The position numbers were made by a program, and so were the translations under genes. Positions 43,388-51,977 of a DNA stretch of 64,000 bases are shown in pieces. Each line of letters begins with the position of its first letter. Within the stretch, counting starts at the first letter, position 1. The notes beneath the pieces were generated by a model. That model did not search any database, was not told the DNA's origin, and saw nothing but the letters and a program-made list of their open reading frames with translations. The DNA is from Nocardioides okcheonensis (GTDB lineage Bacteria > Actinomycetota > Actinomycetes > Propionibacteriales > Nocardioidaceae), in contig NZ_CP087710.1 of the NCBI RefSeq assembly GCF_020991065.1, positions 62,001 to 126,000 of the forward strand. The letters run 5' to 3'.

Positions 43388-44223
43388 CCGGCCCGCTCCA
43401 GCGCGGCCGGACGGGCGTTGACCGAGGCCAGCAGCTCCGAGGAGAGGTCGCCGGCGGCGACCTTGAGGATCGCGGCGGGCGCGGCGAGGAAGGCGGGGCG
43501 GCGTACGGCCCGGGCGAGCTCGCGGGTGAACTCGGCGTTGGTCGGGGTGGTCGGGCAGCAGAGGTTGAAGGCGCCGGACACGTCGCGCGACTCCAGCAGG
43601 TAGGCCACCGAGCCGATCCAGTCGCGCAGCGAGATCATCGGGAAGTACTGCTCGCCCGAGCCCAGGCGCGCGCCGAGCCCGGCCTTGAACAGCAGCCGCA
43701 GCTGCCGGAGCGGGGGAGAGGTGCGGTCCATCACCGGCGCGGTGCGCAGCACGCACACCCGGGCGCCGGCGTCGCGGGCCGGGTCCGCGGCCGCGGACCA
43801 CTCGCGGGTGACCCGGGTGAGGAAGGCGTCGCCGCGGCTGTCGGCGTCCTCGGTGACGAGCGCGTCGCCGTGGTCGCCGTACCAGGCGATGCCGTTGCCG
43901 GCGAGCAGCGCGGGCGGCCGCTCGGCGGCGGCGACGGTGCGGGCGAGCAGCCCGGTCGTCGAGATCCGGCTCTCCAGGACCTCCTCGGCCCAGCGGCCCG
44001 AGTGCGGGTTGCCGGCGATGCTCGCGCCCGCCAGGTTGACCACGGCGTCCGCCCGGGTGACCACCGCCGCGTCGACCTCGCCGCGCGAGGGGTCCCAGCG
44101 GGACTCGTGCGAGGAGGTGGGGTCGCGGCGCACGAGGGTGGTCACCTCGTGGCCGTGGGACCGCAGGTGCTCGGTCAGGTGGGTGCCGAGGAACCCGGAC
44201 GCTCCGGCGATGACGACGCGCAT
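43333..44223 (-). CDS. TIGR01777-family epimerase-like protein
   Basis: Extended SDR protein of 296 residues. The Rossmann motif VIAGASGFLG starts the protein, followed by VVNLAGASIAG, ISTTGLLARTVA and the C-terminal DUF1731 domain ([43 protein letters not shown]). The usual SDR tyrosine appears in NGIAWYGDHG. The family is common in actinobacteria and of unproven function (called sugar epimerase or SulA-like). Several starts are possible; ATG 44223 gives the standard N-terminus. Confidence 0.88.
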   Translation of the reverse strand: MRVVIAGASGFLGTHLTEHLRSHGHEVTTLVRRDPTSSHESRWDPSRGEVDAAVVTRADAVVNLAGASIAGNPHSGRWAEEVLESRISTTGLLARTVAAAERPPALLAGNGIAWYGDHGDALVTEDADSRGDAFLTRVTREWSAAADPARDAGARVCVLRTAPVMDRTSPPLRQLRLLFKAGLGARLGSGEQYFPMISLRDWIGSVAYLLESRDVSGAFNLCCPTTPTNAEFTRELARAVRRPAFLAAPAAILKVAAGDLSSELLASVNARPAALERAGYDFEDEDVREVLAAALS

Positions 44224-44268
44224 GCGCCCACCCAACCATGCGGACCAAAGCGGCCCCGCCCGGACGGG

Positions 44269-47200
44269 TCAGCCGGCGAGGTGCCCCCAGCGCGCGGTCA
44301 GCCGCTCCCACGGACCCTGGTCGACGACGCGCCCGGCGTCGAGCACGACGACCCGGTCGGCGCGGGCGAGGGCCGCGGCCTTGCTGGTCGCGCCGATCAC
44401 CGTCGAGCCGCGCGAGCGCAGCGCCTCCCAGAGCTCGATCTCGGTGGCGGCGTCGAGCGCGGACGAGACGTCGTCTGCGAGCAGCACGTCGGCGTCGCAC
44501 GCCAGCGCCCGGGCCAGCGCAAGGCGCTGCACCTGCCCGCCGGAGAGGCGTACGCCCCGGTGTCCCACGAGCGAGTCCGGGCCGCCGGCCTCGGCGACGT
44601 CGCGACCCATCCGGGCGGCGTCGAGGGCCGGCACCACCGGGCGGCCGGGGTGGTCGAGCCCGACGTTGCCGGTGAACGTCCCCGACAGCACGCGCGGGAC
44701 CTGGGCGACGTGGGCGACCCGCGCCGGCCGCAGCGCGGTCTGCGGGTCGTCGACGGGCACGTCGTTCCAGAGGATCTCCCCGGTGCTGCCGACCAGCCCG
44801 GCGAGGGCCCCGAGCAGGCTCGACTTGCCCGAGCCGACCTGGCCGAGCAGCAGCACGAGCTCGCCGGAGCGCACCTCGAGGTCGACGTCCTGGACGCCGA
44901 GGGTGCCGTCGTCGTGGACCGCGGAGAGCTCGCGCAGGGTGAGGGTGCGCAGCGGGTCGCGCACCGGGGTCGGCGGCGCGTCCGCGGTGCCCTCGGAGAG
45001 GTCCATCCCGGCGGGCAGGACCATCAGGTCGCCGCCGCCGGCCAGCGCGCTGGTGGCGTGCATCCACGCGCGGGTGCCCGGGGCCTCCGTCACCACGGCG
45101 CCCGCGACCCGGCCGAACCAGTCGAACCCGCTGACGGCGTTGGCGACCAGCAGCGCGGTCGCGAGCTCCCAGCGCCCGGCGAGCAGCCCGGCCCACGCGG
45201 CGACGACGCCGCACTGCACCATTACGACGGGCACACCGTCGAGGAGCGACTGGACGCGGTGCTCGCGCACCGCGGCGTCGACCCGGCCGCTGTCGACCTC
45301 GCGGAGGTGGTGGTGCAGCTGGGGCGTGGCCGCGGCCAGCTTGACGGTGCGGATCGACTCGAGGGTCGACACGAGCGACTGCCCGAAGCGGGCGCGCGCG
45401 GTGGACGCCGCGGCGGCCGACCGGCCCGCGACCCGGCGCCCGAGCGAGGACGCGAGGGCCGAGGCCGTCATGACGGCCAGGAGGATCGCGCCGGCGACCC
45501 ACGTGCCGGCGATCAGGGCGGTCAGCCCGGCGACGACGAGGCCGTTGACGAAGTCGACCCAGCGGTCGGTGTAGCGCGCGATGCGGTCGGCGTCCATGGC
45601 CCGCGCGACGACCTCGCCGGGCGGGGTGCGGACGAGGCGGCGCTGGGAGGTCTGCCCGGCCAGCACCGCGGCCCGCACCCGCATCCGGACCTCGACCCAC
45701 CAGTGCGGGTAGGTCCAGAACGCCTGCGAGAGCAGCAGCGGGCCCACCATCAGCGAGGCGACGAGTGCCACGACCAGCCAGGGCGAGACGTCGCCGCCCT
45801 GGAGCGAGGTCACGACGTGGCCCCAGACGAAGCCGGTGACCGCGCCGTAGGCGCCGGTGATCGAGGCGGCCAGGAAGAGCGCCGCCCCGACCAGGCCCCA
45901 CTCCGGCTTGAGCCGGATGCAGTGCCAGACCTGGCGCATCAGCCCGAGCGGCGGGTCGACGTGCGGCGGCTCGGGCGGCGTCGTGCTGCGGCGCACCGAG
46001 CCGATCGCCGTGTCGTCGTGGTGGTGCTCCTCGACCGCCACCTCGTGGGCGGCGGCCTCGAGGAGGTCGCGGAACGGTCCGTCGGCGACGGCGAGGCGCT
46101 CGCGCGGCCCCTGCTGCACGACCCGGCCCGACTCGAGCACGGCGACCTGCTCGGCGCGCTCGGTCGTCGAGAGCCGGTGGGCGACGAGGATGCCGGTGCG
46201 GCCGGCGATCAGCCGGTCGGCAGCGCGCACGACCCGGGCCTCGGTCACGGGGTCCATCCGGGCCGTCGCCTCGTCGAGGACCACGATGCTGACGTCGCGC
46301 ACCAGGAGGCGGGCGAACGCGACGAGCTGCTCCTCGCCGGCGGACAGCGTGGTGCCGCCGGGCCCGAGCCGCGTCTCGAGGCCGTCGGGGAGACCGGCGA
46401 CCCACTCGGTGAGGCCGAGCTCCTCGACGGCGGCGACGACCTGCGCCCGCGGTGTGTCGGAGAAGAGGGTGATGTTGTCGGCCAGGCTGCCGGCGAGGAT
46501 CTCGGTGCGCTGGGTGACCACGCCGACGGCGGAGCGCAGGAGCTGGAGGTCGAGGTCGCGGACGTCGGTGCCGCCGATGAACACCGACCCGCGGGGCGGC
46601 TCGACGGCCCGCGACAGCAGCGAGGCCAGCGTCGACTTGCCGGACCCGGTGCGGCCGACGAGGGCGCAGGTGTGGCCGGCGGGGACGGTGAGGTCGACGT
46701 CGCGGAGCGCGAAGGTGCCGTGGCCGTAGGAGAAGGCGAGGCCGCGCAGCTCGACGTCGAGCGGACCGGTCGGCAGCGCCTCGCCGCCCACCGGCTCGGC
46801 CGGGACCGCGAGCATCCCGCGCAGCCGCAGCACCGCGCCCATGCCCTCCTGCAGGTCGGGCAGGTGACGAGCCAGCATGTCGACCTGGCCGACGAACATC
46901 GTGGTGACGAGGAACAGCGTCACCAGCCGCGCGGTGGTGAGGTCGCCGGCGAGCACCAGCGCCACCCCGACCACGCCGGTGGCGGCGAGCACGCCGTGCA
47001 GCAGCGCGCCGCTGCGTCGGGTGACGCTGACCTCGATGGCCAGCACCCGGCGCAGCCGGCGGTGGATCTCGGCGGCCAGCTCGGCGTTGCGGCGCAGGAC
47101 GTGGGACTGGCCGAGCGAGGTGCGGATGTCGTCGCGGGCGGCCACGCCCTCCTCGGTCGAGGCGGCGTGGTCGGTCCACGCGGCCTCCTCGAGCACCTTG

Positions 47201-47790
47201 CGCTCGGCGATCTGGGGCAACAGCCGGCGGATGGCGAACCACACCAGCACCGCGCACAGCGGGAACAGCACCGCCGAGGGCCACCAGGTGAGCCCGGCGA
47301 CGAGCCACAGCGGGCCGGCCGACAGCAGCGTGCGCAGCGCCATCCAGACGCCCCAGCGCATCAGCTGGCCGACCTCCCACGTGTCGTCGTCGATCCGGTC
47401 CAGGACCTCGCCGACGGCCTGCTCCGAGAGCTCGGAGAGCGGCTGCGCCATCGCGGCGTCGATCAGGTCCGCGCGCAGCCGGCCCTCGGCGCGGTCGACC
47501 ACGACGCCCCACAGCGTCCGGGCGGCCGTGTCGACGAACGCGCCGCCCACGACGCAGGTCGCGAGGAGCGCGACGAGGGTGGAGGTCGGGGACTCGGCCA
47601 GGCGCCCGGCGACCACGCTGCCGAGCGAGGAGGCGATCGCGCCGACCAGCGCCATCGACAGGCACACGACGGTCAGCGGACGGCGTACGCGACGCCAGTC
47701 GACGGGCACCCGGCCCGCCGGCAGACCCTCCTCCGCAGGGGTCGGTGCCGGTGTCGTCCGGGGCTGCGTCTGGGTCACCGTCACAGTCAC
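44269..47790 (-). CDS. fused heterodimer-type ABC exporter with one degenerate ATP site
   Basis: Exporter of 1,173 residues made of two full membrane-ATPase halves in one chain. The first half has five or six membrane segments (about 38-300) and an ATPase domain with GRTGSGKST (379-387), LSAGE (482-486), VVLDEAT (Glu507) and AHRLS (His538). The second half starts near 590 and has GQVGSGKSS (983-991), LSGGQ (1082-1086), VLLADD with Asp1107 in the catalytic Glu position, and ATSKA with Ser1136 replacing the switch His. One composite ATP site is therefore canonical and the other degenerate. Cargo is unknown. GTG 47790 has no ribosome site; GTG 47784 or 47778 are alternatives. Confidence 0.9.
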   Translation of the reverse strand: MTVTVTQTQPRTTPAPTPAEEGLPAGRVPVDWRRVRRPLTVVCLSMALVGAIASSLGSVVAGRLAESPTSTLVALLATCVVGGAFVDTAARTLWGVVVDRAEGRLRADLIDAAMAQPLSELSEQAVGEVLDRIDDDTWEVGQLMRWGVWMALRTLLSAGPLWLVAGLTWWPSAVLFPLCAVLVWFAIRRLLPQIAERKVLEEAAWTDHAASTEEGVAARDDIRTSLGQSHVLRRNAELAAEIHRRLRRVLAIEVSVTRRSGALLHGVLAATGVVGVALVLAGDLTTARLVTLFLVTTMFVGQVDMLARHLPDLQEGMGAVLRLRGMLAVPAEPVGGEALPTGPLDVELRGLAFSYGHGTFALRDVDLTVPAGHTCALVGRTGSGKSTLASLLSRAVEPPRGSVFIGGTDVRDLDLQLLRSAVGVVTQRTEILAGSLADNITLFSDTPRAQVVAAVEELGLTEWVAGLPDGLETRLGPGGTTLSAGEEQLVAFARLLVRDVSIVVLDEATARMDPVTEARVVRAADRLIAGRTGILVAHRLSTTERAEQVAVLESGRVVQQGPRERLAVADGPFRDLLEAAAHEVAVEEHHHDDTAIGSVRRSTTPPEPPHVDPPLGLMRQVWHCIRLKPEWGLVGAALFLAASITGAYGAVTGFVWGHVVTSLQGGDVSPWLVVALVASLMVGPLLLSQAFWTYPHWWVEVRMRVRAAVLAGQTSQRRLVRTPPGEVVARAMDADRIARYTDRWVDFVNGLVVAGLTALIAGTWVAGAILLAVMTASALASSLGRRVAGRSAAAASTARARFGQSLVSTLESIRTVKLAAATPQLHHHLREVDSGRVDAAVREHRVQSLLDGVPVVMVQCGVVAAWAGLLAGRWELATALLVANAVSGFDWFGRVAGAVVTEAPGTRAWMHATSALAGGGDLMVLPAGMDLSEGTADAPPTPVRDPLRTLTLRELSAVHDDGTLGVQDVDLEVRSGELVLLLGQVGSGKSSLLGALAGLVGSTGEILWNDVPVDDPQTALRPARVAHVAQVPRVLSGTFTGNVGLDHPGRPVVPALDAARMGRDVAEAGGPDSLVGHRGVRLSGGQVQRLALARALACDADVLLADDVSSALDAATEIELWEALRSRGSTVIGATSKAAALARADRVVVLDAGRVVDQGPWERLTARWGHLAG

Positions 47791-47863
47791 CAGACGTTAC
47801 GCGGCGGCACCGACATCGCGCCTCGGGTTTTCGCCCGCGCCGGGGTGTCCTTCCCCACCCCTC

Positions 47864-47932
47864 CCCGGTAGTCCGCTGCGATCGGCCGGTCCCGTGTGCG
47901 CCCCGACCGGCCGATCGCAGCGGACTACCGGG
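47864..47932. repeat. 28-base perfect inverted repeat
   Basis: Arms 47864-47891 and 47905-47932 are perfectly complementary over 28 bases with a 13-base loop. It lies 74 bases upstream of the ABC exporter start and 190 bases beyond the sucB stop. Much longer and more exact than needed for termination; it could be a mobile or REP-type element or a leader hairpin of the exporter mRNA. Confidence 0.85.
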
Positions 47933-47963
47933 CGGGGCTGTGGAGGAGGGCCGGGCGTACGAC

Positions 47964-47997
47964 GACGCCCCCGCCCGCAGGTGCGGACGGGGGCGTC
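47964..47997. terminator. hairpin, probable sucB terminator
   Basis: GACGCCCCCG (47964-47973) pairs with CGGGGGCGTC (47988-47997), stem of 10 with further inner pairing. Located 127 bases beyond the sucB stop; no clear T-run, as is common in this group. Confidence 0.55.
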
Positions 47998-48021
47998 GGT
48001 GGTGCAGGTGGGGCTCACGTG

Positions 48022-48080
48022 GGTCTCGAGACGATCGGTGCGCCCCGCTCGCAGGCTCGCGGGACGCCGATCCCTCGACC
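48022..48080. repeat. REP-like extragenic palindrome
   Basis: Begins GGTCTCGAG and ends CTCGACC, with inner inverted GATCGG / CCGATC. Same terminal sequences as the element at 35155-35187. Confidence 0.5.
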
Positions 48081-48124
48081 TCCTCGCCCGACGCGGGCCG
48101 TCGCTTCGCTCCGGCCCGCTGGGC

Positions 48125-50011
48125 TCAGACCTCGAACTGGCCGGCCTCGAGGCGCTTCTTGACCTCCTGGAGGAAGCGGCCCGCGTCGGCGCCGTCGACC
48201 AGGCGGTGGTCGTAGGTCAGCGCGAGGTGGACCATGTGGCGCACCGCGATCGTCTCGCCGAGGTTCGGGTCGTCGATCACGACGGGCCGCTTGACGACCG
48301 CACCGGGACCGAGGATCGCGACCTGCGGCTTGTTGATGATCGGGGTGTCGAACAGGGCCCCGAAGCTGCCGAGGTTGGTGATCGTGAAGGTGCCGCCGGA
48401 GAGCTCGTCGGGCGTGATCTTGTTGGTGCGGGTGCGCTCGGCGACGTCGGCGATCTTCTTGGCCAGCCCGGCGATCGACAGGTCGCCGGCCTCCTTGACG
48501 ACCGGGGTCAGCAGACCCTTCTCGGTGTCGACCGCGAACGCGATGTTCTCGCGGTCGTAGTAGGTCACCTCGCCCTTCTCGGCGTCGATCGCGGCGTTGA
48601 GCTTGGGGTGCAGCTTGAGCGCGTCGATCGCGGCCTTGGCGAAGAACGGCAGGTAGGTCAGCTTCACGCCCTCGCGCGCCTGGAAGTCGGCCTTGGACGC
48701 CTCGCGCAGGCGGGCGATCGCCGTGACGTCGACCTCCATGACCTGGGTCAGCTGGGCGGCCTCCTGCAGCGACTCGACCATCCGCGACGCGATCACCTTG
48801 CGCAGGCGCGACATCGGCTCGGTCGTGCCGCGCAGCGGCGACGGGGACGCCGAGGACGGCGCGGCGGCGGCCGGCGGAGTACCCGCGGCGGCAGGCGCGG
48901 CCGGCGCGGCCGGAGCCGGGGCGGCAGCAGCCTGCTGGGACGCCGCGGCGGCGTCGAGCACGTCCTGCTTGCGGATCCGGCCACCGACGCCGGTGCCCTG
49001 GATCGCGCCGAGGTCGACACCGTGCTGGTCGGCCATCTTGCGCACCAGCGGCGTGACGTAGGCCGACTGGTCGCGGCCGCCCTCGCTCGCGGCCGGGGCG
49101 GCCGCGGTGGGAGCGGACGCGGCGGGAGCCTGCTGCGAGGGGGCGGGGGCCTCCTGCGCCGGCGCCTCCTCCTTCTCGGCCTCGGGGGTCTCGTCGCCGG
49201 CGGGCAGCTCGCCCTTCTCCTCGACGATCTGCTGCTCCTGCTCGGCCTTCTTCTCGGCGTTGGCCTCGTCCTTGGGCTGCGCCTCCGCGGACTGCGGCGC
49301 GCCGCCTGCGTCGCCCGAGCCGATGATCGCGAGCTCGGCGCCGACCTCGACGGTCTCGTCCTCGTTGGCCTTGATCTCCAGCAGGGTGCCGGCGACGGGG
49401 GAGGGGATCTCGGTGTCGACCTTGTCGGTGGAGACCTCGAGCAGCGGCTCGTCGACGGCGACCTCGTCGCCGACCTGCTTGAGCCAGCGGGTGACGGTGC
49501 CCTCGGTGACGGACTCGCCCAGCGCGGGCAGGGTGACCGGGGTGCCGGAGCCGCCGGACCCACCGGACCCACCGGACGCGGCCTGCTCGGCGGCGGGCTC
49601 GGACTCGGCCGGGGCGTCGTCCTTCTCGGACTCGGGCGTCTCGTCGCCGGCCGGCAGCTCGCCGGTCTCCTCGGCGACCTGCTCCTCCTGCTCGGCCTTC
49701 TTCTCCGACTCGGCCTCGTCGGCCGGCTGGGCCTCGGGCTCGGCGGACTCGGTGGCGTCGCCCGCGGACTCGCCCTCCTCGCCCACGACGGCCAGCACGG
49801 CGCCGACCTCGACGGTGTCGTCCTCGTTGGCCTTGATCTCCAGCAGGGTGCCGGCGACGGGGGAGGGGATCTCGGTGTCGACCTTGTCGGTGGAGACCTC
49901 GAGCAGCGGCTCGTCGACGGCAACCGTGTCACCGACCTGCTTGAGCCAGCGGGTGACGGTGCCCTCGGTGACGGACTCGCCGAGTGCGGGGAGGGTGACT
50001 TCGGAGGCCAT
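48125..50011 (-). CDS. sucB: 2-oxoglutarate dehydrogenase E2-type acyltransferase
   Basis: Dihydrolipoamide acyltransferase of 628 residues. Two N-terminal lipoyl domains (about 1-80 and 155-235) each carry the lipoylated lysine in STDKVDTE and are joined by Ala/Glu/Pro-rich flexible linkers. A peripheral subunit-binding domain ([34 protein letters not shown], about 325-360) follows. The catalytic domain ends with [17 protein letters not shown] (His and Asp active site). It works with E1 and with the LpdA encoded just upstream, and its lipoyl groups come from LipB/LipA encoded nearby. The two lipoyl-domain DNA segments are almost identical. ATG has AAGGAA upstream. Confidence 0.93.
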   Translation of the reverse strand: MASEVTLPALGESVTEGTVTRWLKQVGDTVAVDEPLLEVSTDKVDTEIPSPVAGTLLEIKANEDDTVEVGAVLAVVGEEGESAGDATESAEPEAQPADEAESEKKAEQEEQVAEETGELPAGDETPESEKDDAPAESEPAAEQAASGGSGGSGGSGTPVTLPALGESVTEGTVTRWLKQVGDEVAVDEPLLEVSTDKVDTEIPSPVAGTLLEIKANEDETVEVGAELAIIGSGDAGGAPQSAEAQPKDEANAEKKAEQEQQIVEEKGELPAGDETPEAEKEEAPAQEAPAPSQQAPAASAPTAAAPAASEGGRDQSAYVTPLVRKMADQHGVDLGAIQGTGVGGRIRKQDVLDAAAASQQAAAAPAPAAPAAPAAAGTPPAAAAPSSASPSPLRGTTEPMSRLRKVIASRMVESLQEAAQLTQVMEVDVTAIARLREASKADFQAREGVKLTYLPFFAKAAIDALKLHPKLNAAIDAEKGEVTYYDRENIAFAVDTEKGLLTPVVKEAGDLSIAGLAKKIADVAERTRTNKITPDELSGGTFTITNLGSFGALFDTPIINKPQVAILGPGAVVKRPVVIDDPNLGETIAVRHMVHLALTYDHRLVDGADAGRFLQEVKKRLEAGQFEV

Positions 50012-50050
50012 GTGGTTCCTTACGCTCGCGTGTGGTGTGGGTCGGGGTGG

Positions 50051-51439
50051 TCAGGAGTGTGCGTGGAGGGCCTTGCCGGCGAGGGCCAGGTGGGCCTCCC
50101 CGAGCGCCTCGTTCTGGGTGGGGTGCGCGTGCACCAGCGGAGCGACGTCCTCGGCGTGCGCCTCCCAGTTGTAGATCAGCTGCGCCTCGCCGATGAGCTC
50201 GCCGACCCGGTCGCCCACCATGTGGACGCCGAGCACCGGGCCGTCGGTGAGACCGACCAGCTTGACGAAGCCCTGGGTCTGCAGGATCTGGCTCTTGCCG
50301 TTGCCGCCGAGGTCGTAGGTCACCGTCGTCACCGCGTCGCCGTGCAGCTCGCGGGCGCGCGCCTCGTCGAGCCCGACCGAGGCGATCTCGGGGTGGGAGT
50401 ACGTCACCCGCGGGATGCCGGTCTCGTCGATCGGCTGCGGGTCGAGGCCGGCGATCTCCTCGGCCACGAAGATGCCCTGCTGGAAGCCGCGGTGCGCGAG
50501 CTGGAGGCCGGGGACGATGTCGCCGACGGCGTAGACGCCCTCGACGTTGGTGCGGCAGCGCTCGTCGGCGAGCACGAAGCCGCGCTCCATCGCGACGCCC
50601 TGCTCGGCGTAGCCGAGGCCGTCGGTGGAGGGGCCGCGACCGACGGCGACGAGGAGCACCTCGGCCTCGATGACGCTCTCCCCGTCCTTGGCGCCCTCGA
50701 CGGTGACGGCGACGCCGGTGTCGGTGACCTTGACGCTCTTGTAGGACGTCGCGGTGAGGAAGCTGATCTTGCGCTTGCGGAAGGCCCGCTCGAGGGCCTT
50801 GGACGACGCCTCGTCCTCGGCGGCGACCAGGCGCGGCAGCGCCTCGACGATGGTCACGTCGGAGCCGAACGACTTCCAGACGCTGGCGAACTCGCAGCCG
50901 ATGACGCCGCCGCCGAGCACGATGGCCGACGCGGGCACGCGGTCGAGGCGCAGCGCGTGCTCGGAGGTGAGGACCCGCTCGCCGTCGACCTCGAGGCCGG
51001 GCAGGCTCCTGCTGTGGGAGCCGGAGGCGAGGACGACGGCCTTGCCGGTGTAGGCGGTGCCGTCGACGGTGACCTCGCGCGGGCCGGTCAGCGTGCCGGC
51101 GCCCTGGATGACGGTGATGCCGCGCGACTTGATCAGCCCGGTCAGGCCCTTGAAGAGCCGGTCGACGACCTTGTCCTTGTAGGCGTTGACGCCGGCCATG
51201 TCGATGCCGTCGAGGGTGGCGGAGACGCCGAACTGGGCGGCCTCGCGCGCGGAGTCGGCGACCTCGGCTGCGTGCAGCAGCGCCTTGGTCGGGATGCAGC
51301 CGACGTGCAGGCAGGTGCCGCCGAGGTTCCCCTTCTCGACCAGGCCGACGCTCAGGCCCAGCTGGGCCGCTCGCAGGGCACAGGCGTAACCGCCCGAACC
51401 AGCCCCGAGGACGAGGACGTCGAACTCACCGTCCGTCAC
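50051..51439 (-). CDS. lpdA: dihydrolipoamide dehydrogenase (E3)
   Basis: Flavoprotein of 462 residues that reoxidises dihydrolipoyl groups with NAD+. The N-terminal FAD motif VLGAGSGGYACALRAAQLG is followed by the redox disulfide GGTCLHVGCIPTK. The NAD motif is VLGGGVIGCEFASVW. The C-terminal active-site base is in HAHPTQNEALGEA. GTG 51439 has GGAGGG at good spacing and gives the standard N-terminus; longer readings are not conserved. It is 39 bases upstream of sucB in one operon. Confidence 0.96.
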   Translation of the reverse strand: MTDGEFDVLVLGAGSGGYACALRAAQLGLSVGLVEKGNLGGTCLHVGCIPTKALLHAAEVADSAREAAQFGVSATLDGIDMAGVNAYKDKVVDRLFKGLTGLIKSRGITVIQGAGTLTGPREVTVDGTAYTGKAVVLASGSHSRSLPGLEVDGERVLTSEHALRLDRVPASAIVLGGGVIGCEFASVWKSFGSDVTIVEALPRLVAAEDEASSKALERAFRKRKISFLTATSYKSVKVTDTGVAVTVEGAKDGESVIEAEVLLVAVGRGPSTDGLGYAEQGVAMERGFVLADERCRTNVEGVYAVGDIVPGLQLAHRGFQQGIFVAEEIAGLDPQPIDETGIPRVTYSHPEIASVGLDEARARELHGDAVTTVTYDLGGNGKSQILQTQGFVKLVGLTDGPVLGVHMVGDRVGELIGEAQLIYNWEAHAEDVAPLVHAHPTQNEALGEAHLALAGKALHAHS

Positions 51440-51595
51440 TGATGTTCCCTCCACCTTGCTCGACTCACGCCGACCCACGCCTGAGTGCGGCGCCGCCCAT
51501 CCTTGCACTCTTTGCGAGGCTGTCCACACCGGGTCTGGGTGAGCCCACCGGCGGGTTCGGCGACACGGTTCGGGGTGCACCGGCAGAATGGGCGC

Positions 51596-51967
51596 ATGGG
51601 CATGTTCGATCGATTCCGGCGCTCGGGTCGCACCAGCCGGCCGGCGCGGGACGCTGAGCGCACCGGCTCCACGCGCGTGCGCGCCTCCGACGGCGAGGAC
51701 GTACGCCACCTCGAGGAGTTCGTCCGCACCCGTCAGGGCGTGGAGGGGTTCGTCGAGCCGCGCACCGCGGTCAGCGACGTGACGATCCTGCTGGTCGCCC
51801 ACGACGGGGAGTGGACGCGCCGCCGGGTGCCGAGCGTGAAGTGGGCGCACGACTTCGCCAACCGCCACCGCGTCCCGTCCTACGACGCCGCGGTCGTCGG
51901 CGTGCCGCAGCGGATGCGCGACTACAACTCCCGCAAGAAGGCCGAGCGCCGCTCCCGCGGCTTCTGA
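51596..51967 (+). CDS. conserved hypothetical protein
   Basis: Protein of 123 residues. Basic N-terminus (MGMFDRFRRSGRTSRPA), then a compact domain VRHLEEFVRTRQGVEGFVEPRTAVSDVTILLVAHDGEWTRRRV, PSVKWAHDFANRHRVPSYDAAVVGVPQRMRDYN and a very basic tail. The pattern is that of a small actinobacterial family usually annotated as hypothetical and often seen near lpdA/pepA. No function can be given. CAGAAT ends 6 bases before the ATG, a possible leaderless promoter. Confidence 0.75.
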   Translation: MGMFDRFRRSGRTSRPARDAERTGSTRVRASDGEDVRHLEEFVRTRQGVEGFVEPRTAVSDVTILLVAHDGEWTRRRVPSVKWAHDFANRHRVPSYDAAVVGVPQRMRDYNSRKKAERRSRGF

Positions 51968-51977
51968 GCGGTCCGGC

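Noticed and set aside
42100..47871. 1,923-codon open frame on the plus strand
   Set aside because: Antisense shadow of lipB, TIGR01777 and the ABC exporter; composition is Gly/Arg/Glu/His-rich with no domain, while the minus strand has clear motifs.
46877..51442. 1,521-codon open frame on the plus strand
   Set aside because: Shadow of the ABC exporter, sucB and lpdA; low-complexity leucine/glycine/valine runs mirror codons of the opposite strand.
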